Shown one piece after another: positions 34,285 through 44,990 of a stretch of 64,000 nt of DNA. A model generated the notes under the pieces. The model was not told the DNA's origin. It searched no databases and was given only the letters and a program-made list of their open reading frames with translations. Position 1 is the first letter of the stretch; every line of letters starts with the position of its first letter. The translations under genes were made by a program, and so were the position numbers. The stretch spans positions 47,610,889-47,674,888 of the forward strand of contig NC_132928.1 of NCBI RefSeq assembly GCF_047675955.1, in the 5' to 3' direction. Source of the DNA: Chlorocebus sabaeus (Eukaryota; Chordata; Mammalia; Primates; Cercopithecidae).

Positions 34285-34418
34285 TTCAAGGATATAAGCT
34301 CCAACAGGGTAGGAATTTTCATCTGCTTTTTCTCTAATCTATCCCCTAGATACACCTAGAATGCTACCAGAACAGTACCCAGATGAGTGCCAGGGACACA
34401 GTAGGTATTCAATAAATG
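34285..34418 (+). mobile_element. L2 LINE 3' end, split by an L1
   Basis: TATAAGCTCCAACAGGGTAG, CACAGTAGGTATTCAATAAA mark the L2 3' terminus. Its last 54 bp are repeated at 37347-37402 beyond an inserted antisense L1. Confidence 0.8.
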
Positions 34419-34560
34419 ACTCTTACTATTTTTTTGCAATTTATTTAAATTTTATTGTATATATTTAAGGTGCACAACATGACATTTTGATGTACACAGT
34501 GAAAAGGTTACTATAGTCAAGCAAATTAACATATCCATCATCTCACATCATTACCCATTT

Positions 34561-34582
34561 TTGTGTGTGTGTGTGTGTGTGA
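34561..34582 (+). repeat. (TG)n microsatellite within the L1 3' UTR
   Basis: TTTTGTGTGTGTGTGTGTGT lies within the antisense L1 3' UTR; about nine TG units, potentially polymorphic. Confidence 0.8.
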
Positions 34583-36168
34583 GGCCAAGAGCGACTAAAA
34601 TCTACTCTTTTAGCAAAAATCCCCAATATAATACAATACTATTAGCTGTAGTCTTCATGCTGTACATTAGATCTCTAGACTTGCTTATTCTATATATCCG
34701 CTACTTTTTATATTTTGACCTGTATCTTCCTATTTCCCTCCTCCCCAGCCCCTGCTCTTGTATTTACTTTTTTATTCTCTATCTCCATATATTCAACTTA
34801 AAAAAAATTTCATATGTAATTTCATATGTATAGTATTTCTCTTTCTGTGTTTGGTTATTTCACTTAGCATAATGCCCTCCAGGTTCATCCATGTTTTTAC
34901 AAATGGCAGGATCTCATTCTTTTATAAGGCTGAATAGTATTCCATTGTGTATGTGTACTATAGTTTCTTTAGCCATTCATCTGTCAACAGACACTTGGAT
35001 TATCTTGGCATTGCGAATAATGCTGCAATGACTATGGGGGTGGATATATTTTCATGTCTTTCAGGTATATACCGAGAAAAGGGATTGCTGGCTTATCTGG
35101 TAGTTCTATTTTTAATTTCTTTCAGAACCTCCATACTGTTTTCCACAGTGGTACATGAATCTACATTCTCCCCAACAGTGTAATAAGGTTACCTTTTCTC
35201 CCCACCCTCACAAACACTTGTTATCTCTTGTCTTTTTGATAATAGCTATTCTAACAGTTGTGAGGTGATACCTCATTGTGGTTTTGATTTGTATTTCCCT
35301 AATGATTAGTGATGTTGAACATCTTTTCATATACCTGTAGTCATCTTTATGTCTTTTTTGGAGAAAAGTATATTCAGGTCTATTTTTTGATCAAGTTATT
35401 TATTTTTCTGATATTGAGTTGTAAAAGTTCTTTATATATTTTGTATATTAATTCCATATCAGATATATGGTGTGCAAATATTTTCTCCCAATCTATAGGC
35501 TGACTTTTCATCTTGTTGATTTTTTCTTTGCTGTGCAAAAGCTTTTTAGTTTGATGCAGTCCCATTTATTTATTTTTGCTTTTATAGCCTGAGCTTTTGG
35601 TGTGATACCTAAAAAATCCTTGCCAAAGTGAATGTCAAGCAGCTTTTCCCCTATGTTTTCTTCTAGGAGATTTTTGGCTTCAGGTCTTACATCTGGGCCT
35701 TTTATCCAATTTGAGTTTATTTTTGTGTATGTGTAAGACAAAGTCCAGTTGGATTCCTTTGCATGTGGAAATCTAGTTTTCCCAGCCCCTTTATTTCCAC
35801 ATGAAAAATTCTTTCCTCATTGTATTCTCTTGGAGGCCATGTCAAAAGTTAGTTAACCATATATGCTTATGTTTATTGCTGGGCTCGCTATTCTGTTCCA
35901 TTGGTCTATATGCCTGTTTTTATATCAGTACTTTCTTTTATTACTGTAACTGTATAATAAAATTTTAAGTGAAGTAGTGTGGTGCCCCAACTATGTTTTT
36001 TCTTTCTTGGAATTGGTTTGGTAATTCGGGGTCTTTTGTGGTTCCATACAAATTTTAGAACTGTTTTTTTAATTTCTGTGAAGAATGCCACTGGAATTTT
36101 GATAAAGATTACATTGAATCTGTAGATTGCTTTGGGTAGTATGGACATTTAGAATATTAATTCTTCCA

Positions 36169-36471
36169 GGCCTGGTGCACTGGCTCATGCCTGTAATCCC
36201 AGCACTTTGGGAGGCCCAGGTGGGTGGATCACTTTAGGTCAGGAATTCAAGACCAGCCTGGTCAACATGGTGAAACCCCGTTTCTACAAAAAATACAAAA
36301 ATTAGCCAGTCATGGTGGTGCATGCCGGTAATCCCAGCTATTTGGGAGGCTGAGGCAGGAGAATTGCTTGAACCCAGGAAGTGGAGGTTGCAGTGAGCTG
36401 AGATCATGCCACTGCACTCCAGCCTGGGCAACAGATTGAGACTGTCACAAAAAAAAAAAAAAAAAAAAAAG
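36169..36471 (+). mobile_element. Alu, full-length, inside the L1
   Basis: Sense Alu with A-tail ending at 36471. Perfect 17-bp target-site duplication GAATATTAATTCTTCCA at 36152-36168 and 36472-36488. Confidence 0.97.
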
Positions 36472-36521
36472 GAATATTAATTCTTCCAATCCATGAATGA
36501 AGGATATCTTTTCATTTATTT

Positions 36522-36878
36522 GTGTCTTTCTTGCTTGCTTGCCTCCTTCCTTTTCCTTCCTTCCTTCCGTCTTTCTTTCCTTCTCTCTCTCTCTCTTTCT
36601 ATAGCTAGAGTCTCTGTCACCCAGGCTGAAGTGCAGTGGCCCAATCTCAGCTCACTGCAACCTCTGCCTCCCGGGTTCAAGCAATTCTCATGTCTCAGCT
36701 TCCTGAGTAGCTGGGACTATAGGCATGTGCCTCCACACTGGCTAATTTTTGTATTTTTTGTAGAGATGGGGTTTCACCATGTTGGCCAGGCTGGTCTCAA
36801 ACTCCTGACCTCAAGTTTTCCACCCACTTTGGCACCCCAAAGTGCTGGGGTTACAGGCAGGAGCCACTGTGCCCAGCC
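36522..36878 (-). mobile_element. Alu, antisense, with CT-rich microsatellite tail
   Basis: 36522-36601 is a (TTCC/CTTT/CTCT)n tract in place of a T-tail. The Alu body runs from TAGAGTCTCTGTCACCCAGG to GTGCCCAGCC (36878). L1 sequence resumes on both sides. Confidence 0.9.
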
Positions 36879-37346
36879 AATTTCTTTCATTAATGTTTTA
36901 CAGTTTTCTGTGGGCAGGTCTTTCACCTCCTTGATTAAATTTATTCCTAAGTACTTCATTTTTTAAAAAAGGATTGTTTTCCTAATTTCTTTTTTGAAGA
37001 GGTCATTATTTCTGTACAGAAATGAAACAGATTTTTATATGTTGATTTTGTATCCTGTAAAGTTACTTATTCATTTATTAGTTCTAAGAGTTTTTTCTGG
37101 AGTTTTTGGGATTTTCTACATGCAGGGTCATGTATTCTGCATGTATTACTTCTTTCTTTCTGATTTGTATGCCTTTTATTTCTTTTTCTTGCCTAATTGC
37201 TTGGTTGAGTACTTCCAATACTATGTTGAATAGAAACGACTAGAGTGGGCAGCCTTGTCTTGCACTGGAACTTAAAATAAAACTTTCAGTTTTTCCCATT
37301 GATTGTAATGTTAGCTGTGAGTTTTTCATTAATGGCATTTTTTTTG

Positions 37347-37402
37347 AGTACCAGAACAGTACCCAAATGAGTTCCAGAGCCATAGTAGGTACTCAATAAA
37401 TT
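37347..37402 (+). repeat. second copy of the L2-derived flanking duplication
   Basis: 54 bp aligned with 34364-34417 with seven differences. Both copies share departures from typical L2 (ACCAGAACAGTACCCA), so they descend from one L2 copy. Most simply a long target-site duplication from the L1 insertion. Confidence 0.75.
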
Positions 37403-37409
37403 TTCTTAA

Positions 37410-38135
37410 ATTGTGTTAAACTTTCCTTCCAGTGAAAATCACTGACTATAAGTATACTATTCAAAAAATTTTAAACAAATGTATACCCCTATGTTACCAA
37501 TGCCTTTGTATATGGAACACTTCCATTACCTGAGAAAGTTCCTGAAGACTATCATCACTCCTGAGGCTGCTAGGCTGGAATTTAAGAAGAATATTAGTTT
37601 TCACTGGAGCATGAATCTCATGGAAATGAATTTGAGAGAAAAGTTCTAAAATCTAAAATCAAAAAAGCCAGGGTTGGGGGGAGGAAACCACACAATACTA
37701 AGAACTCCAAGTTGTTCTTGTCCTAATCTTATCTGCCTCCCACCCAGAATCCCACTGAGGTATATCTTAGACTGTTCTGCAGTAAAACCTGGTAGCTTTT
37801 CTGAAGCCTTCCAGAATTTCTATCTAGTGAACAGATGGCATTGTTTTCATACAAAGAGCAAAAGAATTTCATGTATTCAAACACTGAAAACTTGAGAAAA
37901 CACACAGAGCATGGGTAGTTACTATAATAGAGGAAAGAACATGATATGTCAACAGAGAGCTAGACTCTATCCAAAACAAGAATCCATTTGGATGGTTGGT
38001 CGGTTATCTGGACTCTGCAGGGGAGTGTCAAAGTTGAGGGTGTGTGTGCACTGATGTGCTAAAACAGATGCAGGCCTGGCTAGGGTTTCATTTACAAGCA
38101 TGACTGAATTGTTCTTTCTGTATACAAAGTTCCTA
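37410..38135. other. non-repetitive interval
   Basis: No repeat or gene recognised. Confidence 0.4.
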
Positions 38136-38139
38136 TTCT

Positions 38140-38560
38140 CTGATTGGCCTTGAAAACACAGAGATAACAAAAAACATCCAGTTCCTGCCTCCAGGGCTTG
38201 CAGCATGGTGGTGGAGATGACTCATAAAAGAGCCACACTGCAAATGGGAGCAAAGAGTAGAAGCTCCTAACTCAGCCTGGAGGAATCAGAGGAGGCTCCT
38301 GGGAAGATGATGTCTGAGTGAGGGTGATGAGGTGGCTGGGAGCTGGCCAGGGGAGGGGTGGTAGTGAGGCAAAGGACAAAATGAAGGCTTTCCAGACTAA
38401 GGGGAGAGGGTGAGCAAGGGCATGGAGGCCCCAGGAGCACAGTGAGTTCAGGGAGGTCATACAAACAGTTCACCATGGCTGGATAGGGCAGGGAGTAGCA
38501 AAACATGAGGCCAGAGATGCAAGCTGGAGGTTAGAAAATATCTGTAGGGAAATATCTGAG
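38140..38560 (-). mobile_element. L2 LINE fragment, antisense
   Basis: CAGTTCCTGCCTCCAGGGCT TGCAGC, then GAGGCTCCTGGGAAGATGAT and GGGCATGGAGGCCCCAGGAG follow the reverse-complement order of the L2 3' region. Confidence 0.55.
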
Positions 38561-38699
38561 CACAACATTATACAAGTTCATACAAATCACTTGCAAAACA
38601 ATATGTATCCTGTCAATAAACCTATTCATAAGGTTGAGAGGGTGGGCACATTGGTAACAGAACCTCACTGCCAAGATCAACAGTTTGCATGCTGGAAGA

Positions 38700-38890
38700 A
38701 TTATTTATGTATTCATTTAATCTAATCACATGTAAAAGCATGTGCTAAGTGCCAGGCACTAAAGGCCCCCATGATAAATTCTATATTCCTAACACAATGA
38801 CTAGCACTTAGCACTCTGTCCAAAATGAATGACCAATTTGTGCTTCTGTCCAAAGAGTTTACAGTCTAGTGGGAGAATCAGAGAGGTAAG
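38700..38890 (-). mobile_element. L2 LINE 3' fragment, antisense
   Basis: ATGTGCTAAGTGCCAGGCAC and GAGTTTACAGTCTAGTGGGA are antisense L2 tail phrases. Confidence 0.6.
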
Positions 38891-39379
38891 CAAATTATAA
38901 TCTATCCTATATTTAGGATAGGGCAGGGAATTCATCCTAAAAATGTCTGCAAGGACCAGGCAAGTAGAGTAACTCAATGAAAAGATCTCCTGGTGTAAGA
39001 CGATAGGGAATAGTGCAGACCACAGCAAGTGGTATGAGCCCATTCTAAAAGGGAACAGCTGCTAGTCAATTCCAAACCAATTAGGATCAAAAGGAGCTAG
39101 AAATTTGTATTTTAGTCAAAGAAAATGTTATTTTCTAAATTGGTTGCTCCCATATGCTCAGGATTCCGGCAGAATTAGCCTGGTACCTACTTGGAGGTGA
39201 TGGTACAAAGCAGGCAGTGGTTAGTAAGAAAGAGACCTGACAAGCTGCCTTTCTGGAGGGATGTAGTATGGGATTCAGTAGTCTCTGTAATCAGAAGGGG
39301 ACACCACAGCCCTCAGTGCCAAGAGGGTAAACCAAGTTAGGTGCTGCCAGCATCCAAGACCCCTGCTCCTCGGTAGCCC
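38891..39379. other. non-repetitive interval
   Basis: Nothing recognised. Confidence 0.35.
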
Positions 39380-40060
39380 TTCGGGCTCCTGTGCACCTAG
39401 TGAGGCCTTAACTTAAAGCCAATCTCTGACCTTCTTAGGCCTTACCCAGGCTCCAGGGCAGCTCCTCCCCCAGACTGCCACGGGACCTGTGTGGCAGTGG
39501 CTAATTCCCTGGCCATGGGGATCTGTTTGGGTCTGTTTGTTTTGCAGAAGAAAACAGAAGGCCGCAGTGTATCGGAATTCCGCCCCTCCTCCTGCACTAC
39601 TGCCTCCCCCACCACATGAAAGCTGCTGAGCAAACAGAGAAATCAAAGATGATTATGCGCTGCTGGAAACCCGCGTGCTTCCGCCTGGCTGCGTCTTCCT
39701 GCCAAACTGTTATGTAAGCCGCAGCCCCACTCAGGCCTGGAATCAAACAGAGATGCCATTGAGAGCCCTCCCATGACCCGCTCATCACCTGTTGCCTGGC
39801 TCAAACCGTGTCTCACCTGGAGTAGCCCTGCCCAGGGAGGGCCATGCACACTCTGTGGCTGGCAGGTGGCTTTTCCATTTGTTTTGGGATTTCCCTCTCT
39901 CCTTTCCCATCCAGCACAGAGGTATGGGTGGGTCAGGACCAGGCGTTTACTTTGGTTAGATTCCAAATGACTAAGATATTTTATGATGGAAAACTCCATT
40001 TGACAATCCTGGGGAGTTGAGTGTTTTTCACCCTCCTAAGTGAATAATTCACTTTGGCTG
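39380..40060. promoter_or_regulatory. CpG-enriched non-repetitive segment, candidate regulatory DNA
   Basis: CpG is denser here than in neighbouring unique DNA (for example TATCGGAATTCCGCCCC near 39570, GCGCTG and CCCGCGTGCTTCCGCC at 39658-39685), below CpG-island density. It contains a TCF/LEF-like ATCAAAG (about 39643) and a C/EBP or PAR-bZIP-like TTATGTAAG (about 39711). Regulatory function is inference. Confidence 0.35.
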
Positions 40061-40812
40061 TTTAGATATCAGAGCTGAACAAGTGGCTCTGGAGCCCAAG
40101 ATGACCTCCTGGCCAGAAAGGGCCTAACCTCACTGCTCTGATGACCAGTACTTATTTCTATTTAGGGATTCTGGGCATCTTCCGCAGCCCTAAACCACCT
40201 AAATGGACTCATAAGAGCTGTTCCTTAAATGCGTCAGTGACTTGGGGTAAATGAGCTGAATTCTCAGGGCTTTATTTTTTTCTTTCTGCATCACTCAATG
40301 ACTCCACAATAAGCGTGCTAGAAGTTTTAAATGTTAATATTGGATTTCGGACACTGTTATAATTATATCTGAAGTGAGATGTCAGGCTGTTTGGTGTTAA
40401 CAGTGCCCGAGAGTTTATATTCATATCTATTCAATGCTGACCTCCATTACTCTCTCCCTTTTGTAGCCTTACCTGACCAAGCTCCAGTGTGAGGGGCTCA
40501 GATCTCAAGTAGAAGAGGCCTGAACTTTGGAGTCAGATAACACCTGTATTGGAGCTATAGCTTGGTCTTTCAGAGCCTATGAGACCTCGTGCTGTGGCCC
40601 AGACCGTGCTAAATCCCTGGAACCTCCCAAGTTCCCTTAATTTTCCTACATTCCATCAGAAACGCACAAAGATTCCAAGAGGGCCAATTCTGGCTTTGGA
40701 AAATGATTCCCCATCCCCCACCTCTCACTTGTTCCAGTATGGAAAGGGTGAACAGGAAACCCTTTGCTATTTGGTGAGATCTCCCCAGGAGTGAGGAGTT
40801 GAACTGGAATCT
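40061..40812. other. non-repetitive interval
   Basis: Unique sequence; a weak MIR-like phrase at about 40525-40560 was not strong enough to annotate. Confidence 0.35.
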
Positions 40813-40824
40813 CTGGACCCTCAT

Positions 40825-41152
40825 ATATATATATGTGTGTATTTTTTTTTTTTTCTTTTTTTTTTTTTTTGAGACAGAGTCTTGCTCAGTCACCCAGGCT
40901 GGAGTGCAGTGGCATGATCTCTGCTCACTGCAACCTCCACCTCCCGGGTTCAAGCGATTCTCCTGCCTCAGCCTCCCAAGTAGCAGGGATTACATGCACA
41001 GGCCACCACGTCCAGCTATTTTTTTTGTATTTTTAGTAGAGACAGGGTTTCACCCTGCTGGCCAGGCTGGTCTCGAACTCCTGACCTCGTGATCCCCCCA
41101 CCTCGGCCTCCCAAAGGGCTGGGACTACAGGCATGAGCCACCGCACCCAGCC
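40825..41152 (-). mobile_element. Alu, antisense, tail with AT/GT microsatellite
   Basis: The tail side reads ATATATATATGTGTGTATTT then a T-run, and the body ends GCACCCAGCC at about 41152. Probable duplication CTGGACCCTCAT (40813-40824) and CTGGCCCTCAT (41153-41163), which places the dinucleotide tract inside the Alu tail. Confidence 0.92.
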
Positions 41153-41164
41153 CTGGCCCTCATC

Positions 41165-42774
41165 TCTTTTTCCATTAATGCTGGAGGGGGCGCCTCACGA
41201 GCCAAGACACCTACTAGTTGTTGGACTCACTCACTCTTGATGACCAAGGTGCTGTATCTAGTAATTGATACAGGTATCTTTTCTTGGGAATATGAATAGC
41301 AGGTTCATAGTCCTTGCACAGGCATTTTTAAAATGCACAAACCAAAGAAGAAATTGCTTTTTCCAGATCCCAATCCCTAGCAGGATTAGACAATATGTCC
41401 CTGTATCCAGATAAGAGAAGGGATTTATGGGAGCATCCCAGAAGCACATGGCAGGGAGAAAGAACAAATTCTAAATGTCCTGAGAACTGGTTTTTTTGTT
41501 TGTTTGTTTGTTTTTTTACCAAGCATTGCACTGTCACCATGCTGTGAAAGTAATAAACTGCCCTCCCATTGTCTGACTCTAAATAGGGAAACCAACCTCC
41601 AAGTCCAACCCCCTTTGTCAGGGAAACTTTGCTTCTCGCTGTGCTTCAATATGACCTTTGGCTGGGAACTAAAATGTGAGTCTGAATTTGGTAAAGCTTG
41701 GATCCTTTCATTCTTCCCAACTCTCCCAGTCCAGAGGGATAAAAATCCCTGCTCCTAAAACCCAGGGGTCTCTGTGAATGAGCTCATCCAACCACTGCTG
41801 ACTTTCTGGATAATAATGAAACTCATGTTGGCCAGGCTTTCTACATTGTTTTACATATATATATGTGTGTGTGTGTGTGTAGTTATATATATGACTTTAT
41901 ATATAATATAAAGCTATACATTTATTAAATTTATGAAAATAATACTGATGTTGTTGGGACAGGAGCCTGAGAATTGAGCCTTTTTGCATTCCTTTCTCTC
42001 TCTGTCTCCTCCTCAGACGCTCAGATCTCCACCTGGAGAAAGGGCATGAGAGTAGAATGAAGTTGAATCATCTTGACTAAGGGAGGTGGTTTCTTCATCA
42101 GACATGCTCCTCTTAACCTGGGTGGTAGTCGGAAGCTGGGGCAGGCAGGTAATAGGGAATAACAGCCTAGTTAAAGCATGCAGACTGCATCAATGCCACC
42201 CTCAACCCCTCAACAAGTGGGGCATAACTAGAACGTAATGTTTAGGACCAGACAACGCTTTCACATGCCTGAGAACAAACAGAGTGAAAAAGGCTGGTCA
42301 AACTACCTGCTGATTTGTGAGACTGGCCCCTTGGAAGCATTCTCTTCAATCCCAGGCATTATGACTGCAATTCAACAACTCTTAAGAGATGCACAGAGGA
42401 ATGTGAATCAGGAACATGGGGTTCAATGGCTACAATTCCCAAAGATGTTGAAAACAAAGTTTAAAAAGTATGTAACCATTTTGTCAATTATGTTTTCTCT
42501 ATAAAATAAGAAAATAAATAAACTTCAGGTATCACTGACATGTATCTTAAGATTTAGAGTTACACAAACACTCTAATATATAATTTTGGAGCTTCCACAC
42601 TAACGTTAAGCATTAATAATTACTGCTCAGTTTAATCTAGGCCATAATGTTATATACAGCAAATGAATTGTTTCTGGAAGTTTCTAAGAATAATTCTGAA
42701 ATATGGATGTGGCTGTGGAGAATAAGGGTTTTTTTTTAATAAAAAATAAACTTTTTTCTTTTTGCTCCTCCCCC
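41165..42774. other. mostly non-repetitive interval, AT/GT microsatellite, small ORF
   Basis: Unique DNA with a TATATATATGTGTGTGTGTG tract at about 41857-41880. An ATG-started 88-codon frame lies at 42238-42504 (annotated separately). No transposon recognised. Confidence 0.4.
42238..42504 (+). CDS. small open frame, 88 codons, hypothetical
   Basis: ATG at 42238 with G at -3, open to a TAA at 42502-42504, outside any repeat I can see, followed within about 20 bp by AATAAATAAA, a possible polyadenylation signal. The translation has no signal peptide, membrane segment or known motif. A frame of this size is expected by chance in 64 kb, so translation is unproven. Confidence 0.12.
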   Translation: MFRTRQRFHMPENKQSEKGWSNYLLICETGPLEAFSSIPGIMTAIQQLLRDAQRNVNQEHGVQWLQFPKMLKTKFKKYVTILSIMFSL

Positions 42775-42950
42775 AACTTTATTTTTTTTAACAACAGTTT
42801 TAGATTTACAGAAAAATTGCAAGGATAGTGCAGAGCTTCACATACCTCTCCCTCAATTTTTCCTGTTGATAACATCTTATAGGAGTATGGTCCATTTGCT
42901 ATGATTAACAAACCAATATTGATACATGATTGTTAATTAAAGCCATACGT
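42775..42950 (-). mobile_element. L1M-type 3' UTR fragment, antisense
   Basis: CAGTTTTAGATTTACAGAAA, ATTGCAAGGATAGTGCAGAG and CCAATATTGATACATGATTG are familiar as the antisense 3' region of old L1 elements. Subfamily uncertain. Confidence 0.6.
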
Positions 42951-43194
42951 TAGAGAATGGGGGTTTTACAGAAGGTTGGCATTAAAACTTCCCTGAGGTA
43001 TCTAAACTCAGGTCTTTCACATGGCAGAGAGAAGCCTTTGCTGCCTCTGGATCTTCCCATCGCCATTCTGGACTGCCTGCTGCTTTCCTGAGTTCTCTCT
43101 GTGAAGGGAAAAATGTTTTCTGGTCAAAAAACTTGATTGTCCATTGTGCAGCAACAGCCACATGTCTTTCTTTTAGGTTGTTCTCAAAAGCATT

Positions 43195-43435
43195 TTATAA
43201 TAGCAGTGGAGTGAATTGACTATGAGTGGTGATTTTGGAATCAAATAGATTAAAACCCAGTTCTGTCATGTATAAGCTGTTATTTTATCAAGCTTTATTT
43301 TTCTCATCTGTAAGGTGAAAATGATCATAGTGTCTTCCTCATTAATTTGCTATGAGTATTGAATAAAAATGTTTCAGAAGCACCCAGTACCATGCCAGAC
43401 ATATAATACTAGTTCAGTACTGGTACCTATTGTTA
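43195..43435 (+). mobile_element. MIR SINE
   Basis: TGGTGATTTTGGAATCAAAT, CTCATCTGTAAGGTGAAAAT and CATGCCAGACATATAATACT give the MIR order from 5' arm to tail. Confidence 0.75.
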
Positions 43436-43666
43436 AGTTTAATAGGTGAGCTTTTTTTGGGAAGCAACTATGGTCAACAAGCTAGTCAATGAGTAATCTA
43501 GATCAATTTGATGAAAAATAATTTTTCCAACAAAGATCAGCTTCAAAGAGCAGTGGGGAGAAGAGACATCGTTGTGGAAGCTTAAACTTAATTGCCTGAA
43601 GAATTCTCTTCACATTGGAAAGAACAAGGCAAGTATAGGGACTACTTATGTGAAAATATGTGAGGA

Positions 43667-43891
43667 ATCCCAGCCTGGGCAACACGGTGAGACCCCATCT
43701 CTACAAAAACTACAAAAATTAGCTGGGTGTGGTGGCGCATGCCTGTAGTCCCAGCTACTCAGGAGGCTGAGGTAGGAGGATTGCTTGAGCTCAGGAGGTC
43801 AAGGCTGCAGTGAGCCGTGATGGCACCATTGCACTCCAGCCTGAGTGACAGAGCGAGACCCTGTCTCACAACAAACAAACAAACAAACAAC
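43667..43891 (+). mobile_element. AluJ-like, 5' truncated on insertion
   Basis: Begins in the left arm at CCCAGCCTGGGCAACACGG and ends with an (AAAC)n tail. Flanked by ATATGTGAGGA (43656-43666) and ACATGTGAGGA (43892-43902), so it was inserted already truncated. J-type features include GCTTGAGCTCAGGAGGTCAA. Confidence 0.9.
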
Positions 43892-44079
43892 ACATGTGAG
43901 GAGGTACCCACAGGTTTTTTCTGTTTTACCATTCTGCTTGAAAGATTAAGGTATCAGTAAATGTTTAGAGCCGCAGATATCTCTATTAGAGGCATTGCTG
44001 AGGGACAGATGATGTCCCAGAGGGAATTAGGAGCATTATGGAGACCTGGCTCCTGCCTTCCTATTCCCCACCTCCTCCC

Positions 44080-44418
44080 TCACCCCCTCTTCCAGTTCTG
44101 CAGCTCTGTGGATCTACTGCAACACATCAGACAGGCAGGCTCCCTGGGCTGGCCAAGTCCTTTCTTGCTCTACTCCTTCTGCCTGGGTGCACCACCACAC
44201 CTGCACCTGGCTATTCAAGACTCAGCTTGGCTATCTCTTCCTCTGGAAAGCCTTCTCCGGTCACCACCACCCTGGTTAGCACATGCTCCCATAGGTTCCC
44301 AACCTCCATCCTCAGGCTCTAACCCACTTTATCACCTCTCTGCCTCACTCTGTTGAGAGTACCATAGGTACGCAAGTCTAGCATGGTAGCTGGGATATGA
44401 TGAGAGCTCAGAAAATGT
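44080..44418 (+). mobile_element. L2 LINE 3' region
   Basis: CTCCTTCTGCCTGGGTGCAC, CAAGACTCAGCTTGGCTATC and GAAAGCCTTCTCCGGTCACC are L2 C-terminal and 3' UTR landmarks, ending with a GCTCAGAAAATGTTG tail. Confidence 0.75.
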
Positions 44419-44879
44419 TGCCTCGTGCCTATTGTCTAAGCATCTGCAAGCCCAAGGGCTTTTGATTCTTCCCTCAAACGCGGAAGTGGAAACAGTTAGG
44501 GGAGGCACGTAGATTTGGCCAACGTTGCCTAGCTACACCTGACGCATAAAGGAGAAAACTTTAAAGGTTTCTCTATGAAAAATATAACTAAAGCCAGTAT
44601 AGGATTAAACAGTAACAGATGAATTATTTCATGCAGTGGTTTCCAAGCCCCAGTGCAGGAAACAATGTTGGTCTGTTGTGAAGTTTTCCAGGTTAATGGG
44701 AATTTTCCTCAAAAAATGGCCACTGGTCTCGCGAGGGTATTCAGTGCTGTGGTCAGGGGCTCTTGGCTGAGAATGGCCCCAGAGAAGGGGTTGCCCTGGA
44801 GTCCACTTCCTTCAACACTCTCAGGAGAGATGCTTGGTCTGTCCTAGCCCACCTTCCTAAGTTTTGTGACCACTATGAT
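44419..44879. other. non-repetitive interval
   Basis: Nothing recognised. Confidence 0.35.
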
Positions 44880-44990
44880 GATAATACAGTGGAGGCAGCA
44901 AAAGGGAAGCAACTCCTGTGAGGTCATACAGCTACTAAGTTTTGAAATTAGGATCCAGGCCCATCTGTCTGACCCAGAGAATTTAACCTC
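44880..44990 (-). mobile_element. MIR SINE fragment, antisense
   Basis: GAGGTCATACAGCTACTAAG and GGATCCAGGCCCATCTGTCT GACCC are antisense MIR. Confidence 0.6.

Larger units (their letters stand above)
34430..37345 (-). mobile_element. L1 (L1MA/L1PB-type) antisense, 5' truncated, with two Alu inserts
   Basis: From the left: A-tail side, 3' UTR, then ORF2 backwards. Recognisable ORF2 pieces on the minus strand are at 35906-36148 (AIYRFNVIFIKIPVAFFTEI-type reading) and 35380-35741. Alus at 36169-36471 and 36522-36878 interrupt it. ORF2 is broken by many stops; the element is dead. Flanked by a long L2-derived duplication. Confidence 0.88.
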
